From the NCBI GenBank assembly GCA_015099395.1, contig AP024096.1, forward strand, positions 558,001 through 622,000: a stretch of DNA of 64,000 bases. Direction: 5' to 3'. Origin of the DNA: Ktedonobacteria bacterium brp13 (lineage in GTDB: Bacteria > Chloroflexota > Ktedonobacteria > Ktedonobacterales > Ktedonobacteraceae). The notes below the pieces were generated by a model. The model had not been told where the DNA came from. It ran no database searches and saw nothing but the letters and a program-made list of their open reading frames with translations. The translations under genes were made by a program, and so were the position numbers. Shown piece after piece: positions 20,796 through 28,637 of the stretch. Numbering within the stretch: the first letter of the stretch is position 1; each line of letters opens with the position of its first letter.

Positions 20796-21528
20796 ATACT
20801 GTCTCTTTTTCGCGCTCCTCACGGCGAGACATCATGGTAGCTAACAGCAGTGGGCTGATACCCTCGCTGCGCTCCTCATGTCCTTCACGGCGAGCCATCA
20901 TCATAGCTAACAGCAGTGGGCTGATACCCTCGCTGCGCTCCTCACCCTCCTCATGCTCTTTACGGCGAGCCATCATCATAGCTAACAGCATTGGATTGAT
21001 TCCTTCGCCGCGCTCCCCGCGTTCTTCACGACGAGACATCATCATAGCTAACAGCAGTGGATTGATTCCTTCACCGCGCTCCTCACGGCGAGCCATCATC
21101 ATAGCTAACAGCAGTGGGCTGATACCCTCGCCGCGCTCCTCGCGCTCTTCACGACGAGACATCATCATAGCTAACAGCATTGGATTGATACCTTCGCCGC
21201 GCTCCTCACCCTCACCCTCCTCATGCTCTCTACGGCGAGCCATCATCATAGCTAACAGCATTGGATTGATACCTTCGCCGCGCTCCCTGCGCTCTTCGCG
21301 GCGAGCCATCATCATAGCTAACAGCATTGGATTGATACCTTTGCCGCGCTCTTCACGACGGCCCATCATGGTTGCCAGCAGAAGAGGGCTGATACCCTCG
21401 CCGCGCTCCTCGCGCTCTTCACGGCGGCCCATCAGAGCGGCTACCAGGAGCGGCATTTCTTCGACGACACCTTCAGCGCCCTCGCGTTCTCGGGCTTCAC
21501 TCATGCGCTCACGTACAGCAGTTGGCAT
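20794..21528 (-). CDS. Ten-copy P-LLLAMMM / Arg-Glu tandem repeat protein (unknown)
   Basis: 244 residues; start ATG 21528 with GAGAGGAGA five bases upstream. No known family was recognised. After about 25 residues (MPTAVRERMSEARERE) the whole protein is a tandem array of about ten units of 18-27 residues. Each has a hydrophobic core P-(L/M)-LLA-(M/T)-MM and a variable linker rich in Arg and Glu ending in GEGI-(N/S). Cores are almost invariant, while linkers vary in length by whole codons (RREERGKGI to RRREHEEGEGEERGEGI). Hydrophobic Met-rich patches spaced by salt-bridged helices suggest self-assembly, membrane or metal contact, but this is speculation. The opposite strand is also open across the repeat, but it has no ribosome site, whereas this strand has both a ribosome site and a terminator. 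Confidence 0.65.
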   Translation of the reverse strand: MPTAVRERMSEAREREGAEGVVEEMPLLVAALMGRREEREERGEGISPLLLATMMGRREERGKGINPMLLAMMMARREERRERGEGINPMLLAMMMARRREHEEGEGEERGEGINPMLLAMMMSRREEREERGEGISPLLLAMMMARREERGEGINPLLLAMMMSRREERGERGEGINPMLLAMMMARRKEHEEGEERSEGISPLLLAMMMARREGHEERSEGISPLLLATMMSRREEREKETV

Positions 21529-22244
21529 AAAAATCTCCTCTCGGAATATCTTTTACACATATCAGGATTCTCCCTATGAATAGAGAGAACAATGTGGAAT
21601 ACAGAAGAATTTGAGCATTATTTACTGCTTATCCGAAAACTTGAGTGATAGCACTAGCGACACCAGTCGCGTTGGTTTTCGGAATAAGATCTTAGAAGAT
21701 GCAAAGACCTTCAAAATATCTGTATTTCCTTCGTCATTATAGAAGCCGTCTAAATAGAAACCTCTTAAATATAGCGTTTTTTCAATCGGACAATCGGACC
21801 TTTGGGAAACACATTTCATAGCCTATGCATAAGCGTGCATTTTGGAGAAGAAATAAGTAGGAAGAGGTCGCAGCCATTAGAACGAGTTCATCTTTTTAGT
21901 ATAGAAGATCTAAAGCAGTGGTTTCTACAGAAAATTTCTTGTATACTATATGGAACTTACTAGATTGCCACTACATATCTTTCGGCAGTGATGGTAGAAA
22001 ATATTAGTAATGGTAGAAAAGGTTCAGCTTCTCACCATTGCCATCATGATTCGCTCTCTGTAGAGACATAAATCTATGTATGCATATGTTATATATTTTG
22101 TTCCCCTTACTCAAAGATTTACTATTTTCTTACTCAAGAACCCAGGTCGTGATGCAGACTACACGATTTTTCGAGCGAGAATTCCATAGTTACAGTGAGC
22201 TTTTTGATGAAGGGAGACGTACAATTTGCCCAGGAGAAAGAGCA
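21529..22244. other. Gene-poor spacer
   Basis: About 715 bases with no supported gene. It holds copy 2 of the cloverleaf-like repeat (21628-21688). An open frame running from 22080 into the next gene lacks a ribosome site, so those bases are treated as untranslated. AT-rich stretches near 21940-21960 may contain promoters but no consensus pair was certain. Confidence 0.5.
21628..21688 (-). repeat. 61-bp cloverleaf-like palindromic repeat, copy 2
   Basis: Inverted relative to copy 1 at 12786-12847. Read on the minus strand it has outer arms CTTATTCCGAAAAC and GTTTTCGGATAAG and inner hairpins GCGAC-TGGT-GTCGC and AGTG-CTAT-CACT. Homology extends through TAAGATCTTATT up to 21694. Sequence differences from copy 1 fall in loops or keep the pairing. 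Confidence 0.75.
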
Positions 22245-22556
22245 ATGCAAGACAAAAGTTTTTCGCAAGCCGTGCAAGACTTGCAGGATAGAGTATCCAG
22301 CAATTTCCAGGAATCAATAAACTATATGCTCCTCTATCGCACGACAGCGACCGATGCTACTCTGGCTATCGAGGATGAAAAAGTGCGAGCAGTAGTTACT
22401 AACGAGCTGATTACTGATCAGTTAATCGCCTTGCTCACCCTGATGAAAGATTTGCGCATGCTCGACAAGGAGCAGTACGATGAGTTCATAGCCTATCTTC
22501 TGCGTGCTCTTGCTTCTCAGCATAGCGAAGTTACAACATGGAACAACTCCAGGTAA
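22245..22556 (+). CDS. Small helical hypothetical protein, 103 aa
   Basis: Start ATG 22245 chosen for GGAGAAAGAG eight bases upstream; the same frame is open back to 22080 without a site. Unrecognised. The sequence is all-helical in appearance: FSQAVQDLQDRVSSNFQESI, then KVRAVVTNELITDQLIALL and DKEQYDEFIAYLLRALA. No signal peptide, membrane helix or catalytic motif. It lies between the repeat-protein locus and the sigma factor, and copy 2 of the 92-bp repeat begins 36 bases after its stop. A role cannot be inferred. Confidence 0.55.
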   Translation: MQDKSFSQAVQDLQDRVSSNFQESINYMLLYRTTATDATLAIEDEKVRAVVTNELITDQLIALLTLMKDLRMLDKEQYDEFIAYLLRALASQHSEVTTWNNSR

Positions 22557-22591
22557 CCCCTTCCAGCTCATGCTCCGGCAGACCTTAACCT

Positions 22592-22684
22592 CTCTTTACA
22601 ACAACGTCCGACAATGTGTCGGACGTTGATCCAATACTATTTGCATTCTGTAGCACCTCTTTTCTCACTTTCAAAGTAGATGAG
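22592..22684 (+). repeat. 92-bp direct repeat, copy 2 (with GTCCGACA palindrome)
   Basis: Same orientation as 19941-20032. GTCCGACA (22606-22613) and TGTCGGAC (22617-22624) form a near-perfect 19-base dyad. It is found about 350-440 bases before the sigma factor gene. Confidence 0.75.
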
Positions 22685-22799
22685 TATAGGAACACACGCA
22701 AATTTCTTCTACTATGTGCTCCGTTGAAGCCGTTTATAAGAATCCTGGTATAAGACAAATACAAGTTTTTCACTTATCCTTTGAGAAAAGTTTGTGCGA

Positions 22800-22864
22800 A
22801 GCTGGCCGGGGATACCTGTTTTGAGGTTGTGCATACCGCTAACAGGTACTTCCCCGGCTATTTT
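22800..22864 (+). terminator. Strong hairpin upstream of the sigma gene
   Basis: CCGGGG-AT-ACCTGTT (22806-22820) pairs with AACAGGT-ACTT-CCCCGG (22841-22857, offset bulge), flanked by AGC and GCT and followed by ATTTT. It is a likely terminator or attenuator in the region 22557-23031. Just after it GCTGTTTGGCG-type words repeat (22878-22912). Confidence 0.6.
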
Positions 22865-23031
22865 GCGCTATTTGAAACTGTTTGGCGAGATTTGGTGCTG
22901 TTTGGCGCTGTGAAGCAATTGTCTTTTGGGTTTTAGTAGGAAGTTTTTGAGGAGTTGTCAGGAAGCTTCGCCACGTATACTCATTCTCACAGAGGCCGTT
23001 CAGTACCCAATATTTTCTTGGAGGAGTCGAG

Positions 23032-24039
23032 ATGAAAGAGAATACACTCGTCAACGATATACCACAACACGTTCCTACGCAGGACTTACACATTCAGGCC
23101 GATCCAGAGATTCTGGGTCTGAATGATTCCAGTCGCTTCTATCGCTATGAGATTGGTCAGGTTGATCTGCTTTCATCCGATGAGGTGACGCAGCTGGCTG
23201 AGCGCATCGAGCGCGCACGAGCTCTAACCGGTCGCCGACGCGGCCTGAAACGTTCGCCAACACTGGTCAGTAAAAATGTGCCAGATGTTGAGATGGCTCG
23301 CGCCGCTGAAGATGCGAAGCGTCAGCTGATCGAAGGCAATCTACGCCTGGTCATGCATATCGCTCGCAAATATAAAGGCTTCGGCGTTGATCTGATGGAT
23401 CTCGTCCAGGAAGGCAATATTGGGCTGATGCACGCGGTAGAGAAGTTTGATTACCGCAAGGGCTATCGCTTCAGTACATACGCGACCTGGTGGATCCGCC
23501 AATATGTTACACGCGCACTGGTCGAGCAGGCACATATGATTCGCGTCCCACTCTATAAAGTTGAAGAGATCAAACGGCTCGGTCGTGTGCGCCGCCGCAT
23601 GCAAGAAGATCAGGGTGTTGATAACGAACCAACACTTGAAGAGCTGGCCAATCAGATGGAGGTCAGCGTACAACAGGTCATTGCACTCCTCTCCACGAAG
23701 CAGGAGACGGTAAGCCTCGATATGCCACGCAAAGGAGGTGATGATGAGATCTCCCTGAGCGAGATCCTGGAAGATGATCCTGTCTATTCGCCGGAACGCA
23801 TCGTAATCTCTGAAACATTGAAGGAACACATCCACGATCTACTTGAGTCTTTGTCGCTAAGGGAAAAACGAGTTCTACAACTACGCTATGGCCTGAATGG
23901 TCTGGGGGAACATAGTCTATCTGAAACCGGTAAAAAAATGGGCCTGAGCCACGAGGCGGTTCGCCAGGTTGAGTTTCGTGCACTACGTAAGCTTGATCCG
24001 CCCAGCCGCAGCAAGATGCTTCAGGATTTCTTGGGGTAA
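23032..24039 (+). CDS. Sigma-70 family RNA polymerase sigma factor (group 1/2, SigA-like)
   Basis: 335 residues; start ATG 23032 with GGAGGAG seven bases upstream. It directs RNA polymerase to promoters. Region 1.2 (RFYRYEIGQVDLLS), region 2 (NLRLVMHIARKYKGFGVDLM, GNIGLMHAVEKFDYRKGYRF, STYATWWIRQYVTRAL), region 3 and region 4 with its helix-turn-helix (SLSETGKKMGLSHEAVRQVE) are intact. Region 1.1 is missing, so it may be an alternative or second principal-type factor. Region 2.4 as written should read a -10 of the TATAAT class. After the TAA stop the frame stays open for 17 codons ending FDDEEQELEDLE, a possible lost acidic tail. A hairpin terminator follows at 24142. Confidence 0.93.
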   Translation: MKENTLVNDIPQHVPTQDLHIQADPEILGLNDSSRFYRYEIGQVDLLSSDEVTQLAERIERARALTGRRRGLKRSPTLVSKNVPDVEMARAAEDAKRQLIEGNLRLVMHIARKYKGFGVDLMDLVQEGNIGLMHAVEKFDYRKGYRFSTYATWWIRQYVTRALVEQAHMIRVPLYKVEEIKRLGRVRRRMQEDQGVDNEPTLEELANQMEVSVQQVIALLSTKQETVSLDMPRKGGDDEISLSEILEDDPVYSPERIVISETLKEHIHDLLESLSLREKRVLQLRYGLNGLGEHSLSETGKKMGLSHEAVRQVEFRALRKLDPPSRSKMLQDFLG

Positions 24040-24141
24040 AAAAGATTGAGCCATTTCGATGATGAGGAACAGGAACTGGAAGATCTAGAGTAATACATAC
24101 GACCACAACACGACGACCACACACATATAGATCTTCCCTCA

Positions 24142-24191
24142 GGTTGAGCCATACAACGCTCGCCAGGCGCTTTCCGGCTCAACCACTTTTA
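24142..24191 (+). terminator. Intrinsic terminator after the sigma gene
   Basis: GGTTGAGCC (24142-24150) and GGCTCAACC (24176-24184) are perfect inverses followed by ACTTTTACTG. Confidence 0.7.
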
Positions 24192-24229
24192 CTGTAACAC
24201 GCATATTCACGCGACACTTGTAAAGCAAC

Positions 24230-24306
24230 GATGCCTGATAAGAGCCCATGTATTCACGTCACATGGCCTGTTCTTTGCCAGAGAACAATTCCTCTTATCA
24301 GGCATC
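24230..24306 (-). terminator. Large 15-bp foldback between convergent genes
   Basis: GATGCCTGATAAGAG (24230-24244) and CTCTTATCAGGCATC (24292-24306) are perfect inverses enclosing two smaller hairpins (CATGT/CACATG and TGTTCT/AGAGAACA). It lies 3' to the glycoside hydrolase gene; it may protect or end that transcript. The rest of 24040-24389 shows no gene. Confidence 0.5.
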
Positions 24307-24389
24307 TCTCGATGATGAGTACTCTTATTGTAACATGGCATACTGTGTTTTACCTATAAATATCTCATAAAAATAACGTCATTCAGCAA

Positions 24390-26252
24390 TCATGACAACA
24401 GCGTCCCATTTAACGCTCGATCCATGTTGTAGCACGCGCTAATCAAAGCGAGATGCGTAAAGGCCTGAGGAAAGTTGCCAAGCGACTCTCCGGTCGGGCC
24501 AATCTCTTCGGCATAGAGTCCGACGTGATTCGCGTAACTTAACATCTTCTCCAGTATTAAGCGTGCCTCCGTTAAGCGTCCAGCACGTGCGAGCGCCTCC
24601 ACCAACCAGAAGCTACAGGGGCTGAATGAGCCTTCGACACTACCCAGACCATCGGAGGCGGCATGTTTTGGATCGTAGCGGAAGACAAGTGAGTCGCTAG
24701 TAAGTTCTTGCAGGATACGGTCGATCGTTTGCAGTATCTGCGGATCAGTCGGGCCACAGAAGCGCATCAGGACCATAAGCAGCGAGCTAGCGTCGATGAC
24801 GTCGCTGTGATAGTACTGCACAAAGGATTGCATCTTCTCATTCCAACCGCCCTCCATGACCTGATCGTAGATCGCACTACTCGTATGAATCCAGTCATCT
24901 AGCGGCGCGGGCAGACCACGATGGCGAGCAATGCGTATCGCCCGATCAAAGGCGACCCAGCTCATCACACGCGAATGTACAAAATGTCTGGCCCCACCAC
25001 GGACCTCCCAGATCCCTTCATCCGGCTCCAACCAGTGCGCATCCAACCAGTTCAACAGGCGACGCAGATTCTTCCAGAGATCATACGAGATATCCTGGTG
25101 TTTATTAAAGATGTAGATGGAATCCATCAACTCACCATAGATATCCAGTTGATTCTGCGTGTATGCGCCGTTGCCGATACGCACAGGCGCACTCCCTTTA
25201 TAGCCCTCAAGGTGATCCAGCGTGTACTCCTTGAGCTCCCATTCACCCGTAATACCGTACATAGGCTGCAAGGTTCCGTCATCATTCAGCTCATGACAGC
25301 GATCATCCAGCCAGCCCATGAACGCCTGCGCCTCATCGTCAAAACCGAGCGTCAAGAGGCCGTAGAGAGTGAATCCAGCATCACGCATCCAGGTAAAACG
25401 ATAGTCCCAATTGCGCGTACCACCCATCGTCTCAGGCAGACTGGTAGTCGGGGCTGCCACGATCGCGCCCGACGGAGCATAGGTCAGTAACTTCAGTGCG
25501 AGAGCCGAACGCTGTACCATCTCGCGCCAACGGCCCTGGTACGTACACTTTGCAAGCCAATGCTGCCAGTAGTCCATCGTATCTTGAAAGATCTCCTGGT
25601 AACTCTCAGCATTGAGTGGCGTTAGATCGCCGTCCTGCTCGCCACCACAGGTACACGTTTCGTCGGCACAGGTGCACATAAAGTAGACCTGCTGCTTTTC
25701 CTGAAGCGTAAATGCCGCCTTTACACCACCTTCATCATCATCTTGCAATGGGACCGACGAACTAAAACCAAATGAGAAATCCTTGCTGCGAAAGATAGCT
25801 CCATGATCGAGTATATGTTTCGTGTGCTCGTCGCGGGCATAGTTAAAAGCAGGCAGACAGTGCATATTAAAGGCCAAAGAACCGCGTACTACGGTGACCA
25901 TACGAATGAGACGTAACGGATGAGAGCTCTCGTCCTTCTCCTTGATCGGCATAAAATCAACAATCTCGCCGACACCATCTGCGGCTAAGAAACGCGTAAT
26001 CAGGATATTGGTCTCTGGGAAATACATCTGCCTCCCTCGCAGACCATTGCAGCACTCCTCAGATGGCGAGATGCGGAAATAGCCCCCCTTCTTCGCGTCT
26101 AACAACGCACCGAAGACACTGGGTGAATCGAAACGCGGCACACAACACCAATCGATCGAACCATTGACGCCCACCAGCGCAACCGTATGCAGGTCACCAA
26201 TGATGGCGTAATCCTCAATCGGAAGATAAGCAGAAGCATTCGTCGTAGCCAT
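24390..26252 (-). CDS. Glycoside hydrolase family 15 protein (glucoamylase/trehalase-like)
   Basis: 620 residues from ATG 26252, which has GAGGAGGG six bases upstream. GH15 enzymes release glucose from the ends of alpha-glucans, or split trehalose in some bacterial and archaeal members. The opening LPIEDYAIIGDLHTVALVG and GSIDWCCVPRFDSPSVFGALLD form the typical N-terminal beta domain. The catalytic (alpha/alpha)6 barrel starts near residue 260 with TRNWDYRFTWMRDAGFT. The general acid is expected in GIWEVRGG and the base in YAEEIGPTGESLGNFPQAF, both present. There is no signal peptide, so it acts in the cytoplasm. Unusual for the family is a short Cys-rich insert (CTCADETCTCGG) near residue 225. 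It is a single gene. Confidence 0.92.
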   Translation of the reverse strand: MATTNASAYLPIEDYAIIGDLHTVALVGVNGSIDWCCVPRFDSPSVFGALLDAKKGGYFRISPSEECCNGLRGRQMYFPETNILITRFLAADGVGEIVDFMPIKEKDESSHPLRLIRMVTVVRGSLAFNMHCLPAFNYARDEHTKHILDHGAIFRSKDFSFGFSSSVPLQDDDEGGVKAAFTLQEKQQVYFMCTCADETCTCGGEQDGDLTPLNAESYQEIFQDTMDYWQHWLAKCTYQGRWREMVQRSALALKLLTYAPSGAIVAAPTTSLPETMGGTRNWDYRFTWMRDAGFTLYGLLTLGFDDEAQAFMGWLDDRCHELNDDGTLQPMYGITGEWELKEYTLDHLEGYKGSAPVRIGNGAYTQNQLDIYGELMDSIYIFNKHQDISYDLWKNLRRLLNWLDAHWLEPDEGIWEVRGGARHFVHSRVMSWVAFDRAIRIARHRGLPAPLDDWIHTSSAIYDQVMEGGWNEKMQSFVQYYHSDVIDASSLLMVLMRFCGPTDPQILQTIDRILQELTSDSLVFRYDPKHAASDGLGSVEGSFSPCSFWLVEALARAGRLTEARLILEKMLSYANHVGLYAEEIGPTGESLGNFPQAFTHLALISACYNMDRALNGTLLS

Positions 26253-26585
26253 AACACCCTCCTCAGCAATAGCACAACGTGACCCGCACCACACATATCA
26301 CAGCAAGGTCACAAGACGCCCTGACATAAAGAGAGTAAGCAAGCAAAGAACGGGTACATTTTTAGCGCAGCCGCTAGCAATAGACGGTCATGGCACACAT
26401 GTCCTGGCACAGCAAATTGGAGACAGGCAGAGCTAAAGCGTCAATATCTTATATTGTAATAAATATCTGAATATGTGCGAGTGTATGTGTAAGCGTATGA
26501 GAGTGTATGTGTGGGTGTATGGATATGAGACCTCGAAAAGCTCTATCGTTGCAGTCCCATATTAGATGAAAAGGATGCGAGAATC
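26253..26585. other. Intergenic region with GT-rich low-complexity tract
   Basis: Divergent promoter region without a gene. From about 26474 to 26524 the plus strand is an alternating TATGTGTG-type tract, which as alternating purine/pyrimidine could adopt unusual DNA structure. No clear operator was found. Confidence 0.45.
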
Positions 26586-27824
26586 GTGAGCAAAGCACCT
26601 CTCCACGTTCTGATTATAGGCGGCGGCCTTGGTGGTCTCTGCCTCGCCCAGGGACTGCGGCAGGCAGGTATCAGAGTCGCGCTCTATGAACGTGATAGTA
26701 CATCCGTCTTCAGGCGACAGGGCTATCGTATCCATATCGATGCTCGTGGAGCTACTAGCCTGCATGCCTGCCTGCCACCACATTTATTTGATCTCTTCAT
26801 GGCAACCACTTCACAACCGAGTACGCAGGTCACCGTGATCAACAAACAGCTCAAGAAACTGAAGGTCATCGGCACAGCAGGGATAGAGTCGGATGATCCG
26901 GCAAAATTGAGTACGGCGGTAGATCGGCTGACGTTGCGCGAGATCCTGCTGGCCGATCTGGATAACGTGGTCCGTTTTGGTAAAGAGTTCAGCCATTATC
27001 AGCAGCAGGCGGATGGCAGCATACAGGCCTACTTCACCGATGGTACGATAGCGCAGGGAGATCTGCTTGTAGCCGCCGATGGTATCAACTCACGTATCCG
27101 CCAGCAATTTCTACCCCATCTCGCGATCACCGATACAGATATGCGCTGTATTTATGGCAAGACACTACTAACAGAGGCGACACAAGCACTGATCCCCAAT
27201 TTTCTCCATCGCGGCTTTAGCGTAGTAGTCGACCTGCAGCAGGTAAGCATGGCACTGGGTCTGGTTGAATTTCGCCAGACCCCCGCTGAAGCTGCCGCCA
27301 ACCTCGCACCCCATGTCAGCTTTTATACAAAGGGTAGCTATCTCATGTGGTCCCTGAACGCGCCACGCGCATACTTTGCGGAATCTGACCAGGAACTTTT
27401 TCATCTCAACGGTCTTCAACTCCAGACATTAACCTTGAAAAAGATCAAACACTGGCATCCTGATCTACGCAAACTGGTTGTAGCCGGTGATCCAGTGGAG
27501 ATCTTTCCGATCGCCGTCCGCGTCTCAGTCCCTTGCGAGCCATGGCAGAGTACCAATATTACCTTGCTGGGTGACGCCATTCATGCGATGAGTCCTGCAG
27601 GCGGTTCCGGTGCAAACATGGCCTTACTCGATGCATATCGACTCTGCCAGGCATTGATCACAGTTGCCAGCGCAGAGAAGACACAACTACAGGCAATCCA
27701 TGACTATGAGACACGCATGCTCAAAGAAGGCTTCGATGCCGTCCGTTTCTCTGCCCGAGGCGGGATCTTTCAGACAGAGACACCAGACAAAAGATCCCAA
27801 TGGCAGAAGTTATTCCGCCACTAA
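26586..27824 (+). CDS. FAD-dependent monooxygenase (UbiH/PHBH-like)
   Basis: 412 residues, GTG start at 26586 with AAAGGA ten bases upstream. Class A flavin monooxygenase that hydroxylates an aromatic or polyketide substrate with NAD(P)H and oxygen. The Rossmann motif VLIIGGGLGGLCLAQGLRQ (residues 8-26) with the FAD-ribose acid YERD, the DG motif VAADGINSR (about 160) and the GD motif TLLGDAIHAMSPAGGSGANM (about 315) are all intact. These are the three markers of the family. The middle domain that selects the substrate is not recognisable. No biosynthetic partners are adjacent. It is followed by a perfect 22-bp palindrome. Confidence 0.9.
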   Translation: MSKAPLHVLIIGGGLGGLCLAQGLRQAGIRVALYERDSTSVFRRQGYRIHIDARGATSLHACLPPHLFDLFMATTSQPSTQVTVINKQLKKLKVIGTAGIESDDPAKLSTAVDRLTLREILLADLDNVVRFGKEFSHYQQQADGSIQAYFTDGTIAQGDLLVAADGINSRIRQQFLPHLAITDTDMRCIYGKTLLTEATQALIPNFLHRGFSVVVDLQQVSMALGLVEFRQTPAEAAANLAPHVSFYTKGSYLMWSLNAPRAYFAESDQELFHLNGLQLQTLTLKKIKHWHPDLRKLVVAGDPVEIFPIAVRVSVPCEPWQSTNITLLGDAIHAMSPAGGSGANMALLDAYRLCQALITVASAEKTQLQAIHDYETRMLKEGFDAVRFSARGGIFQTETPDKRSQWQKLFRH

Positions 27825-27905
27825 AGAAACGACAATAAACTTTATTAGCATTAGAAATATTGCATGCTATACAGGAAATGAAGCTGGCGCTCCTTAAGCC
27901 CTCCT

Positions 27906-27957
27906 CGTTGAGTCTCACCGGGATAGGTTTTTTGGCCTATCCCGGTGAGACTCAACG
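27906..27957 (+). terminator. Perfect 22-bp inverted repeat with T6 loop
   Basis: Arms of 22 bases, from CGTTGAGTCTCACCGGGATA to its inverse, enclose the loop TTTTTTGG. It lies 80 bases after the monooxygenase and probably ends its transcript. Related TAGGTTTTTTGG-type foldbacks occur at 56051-56090 and 56523-56559, so it may be one member of a repeat family. Confidence 0.65.
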
Positions 27958-28046
27958 AATGAGATACATACTACTATCCATTTACTATACATATCGCATA
28001 GAGTAAATGGATATATCACTATCAACTGAAAACTACCCAAAAACTC

Positions 28047-28276
28047 GTCCCCCTCTTTGAGGGGGGAGATAGCTTTAGCTATCGGGGGGAGCCATCCTCG
28101 CCTTATGCTCTCGATGACTCTTCTACGCCAGCTATCTCTTTCATACTGAGATTTCGTCAGCGAGAATGACAGACTATAAAGGCAGAATCGACATATAGAG
28201 TTTAATGAGAGATTACAACGTAATTCGAGGATTTATTACCCCCGATAGCTAAAGCTATCTCCTCCCTTAAAGATGG
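28047..28276 (+). repeat. Palindromic repeat family 1, copy B (about 230 bp)
   Basis: Left arm GTCCCCCTCTTTGAGGGGGG then GATAGCTTTAGCTATC; right arm GATAGCTAAAGCTATC then a decayed CTCCTCCCTTAAAGA. Interior words GAGCCATCCTCGCCTTATGC and GAGAGATTACAACG are shared, inverted, with copy D at 56196-56428. Confidence 0.85.
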
Positions 28277-28325
28277 TGATAAGAGTTTTATGATACTTTA
28301 CAGGCTACAATTAATATCATGGTAT

Positions 28326-28494
28326 GACAGAAGCGTTAGCAGCAGGGTGAGTGAAACGCTAGCAATACCCTGTAATCATCGATTATAGACTATAGAGACT
28401 AAATTAATATTTAGAGTATAATGATAGTGAGCAGCATAAGTGAAGGATAGCTCCCCCCGATAGCTAAAGCTATCTCCCCCCTCAAAGAGGGGGA
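28326..28494 (-). repeat. Palindromic repeat family 1, copy C (about 170 bp)
   Basis: A perfect arm at 28450-28494 (CTCCCCCCGATAGCTAAAGC to GAGGGGGAC) and a decayed arm at 28326-28370 (GACAGAAGCGTTAGCAGCAG). Inside is the family word TGTAATCATCGATTATAG. Only about 50 bases separate it from copy B. Together they fill most of the gene-free stretch 27825-28637. Confidence 0.75.
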
Positions 28495-28637
28495 CAAGGG
28501 TTTTGACATCGCTACAGGTGATAGTGATCATTATATAATATAAAGGAAGGGATTGGATACGATCCCTTCCTTTATATTGCTCAATAGTGCTCAATAGTGC
28601 TCACCGATTTATCCCTACCAAACTCGCGCTATGCTAT

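Noticed and set aside
20726-21583. Long plus-strand open frame across the repeat gene (SSGLIPSLRSS-type repeats)
   Set aside because: It is the antisense of the P-LLLAMMM gene. It lacks a ribosome site, while the minus strand has one plus a terminator at its end.
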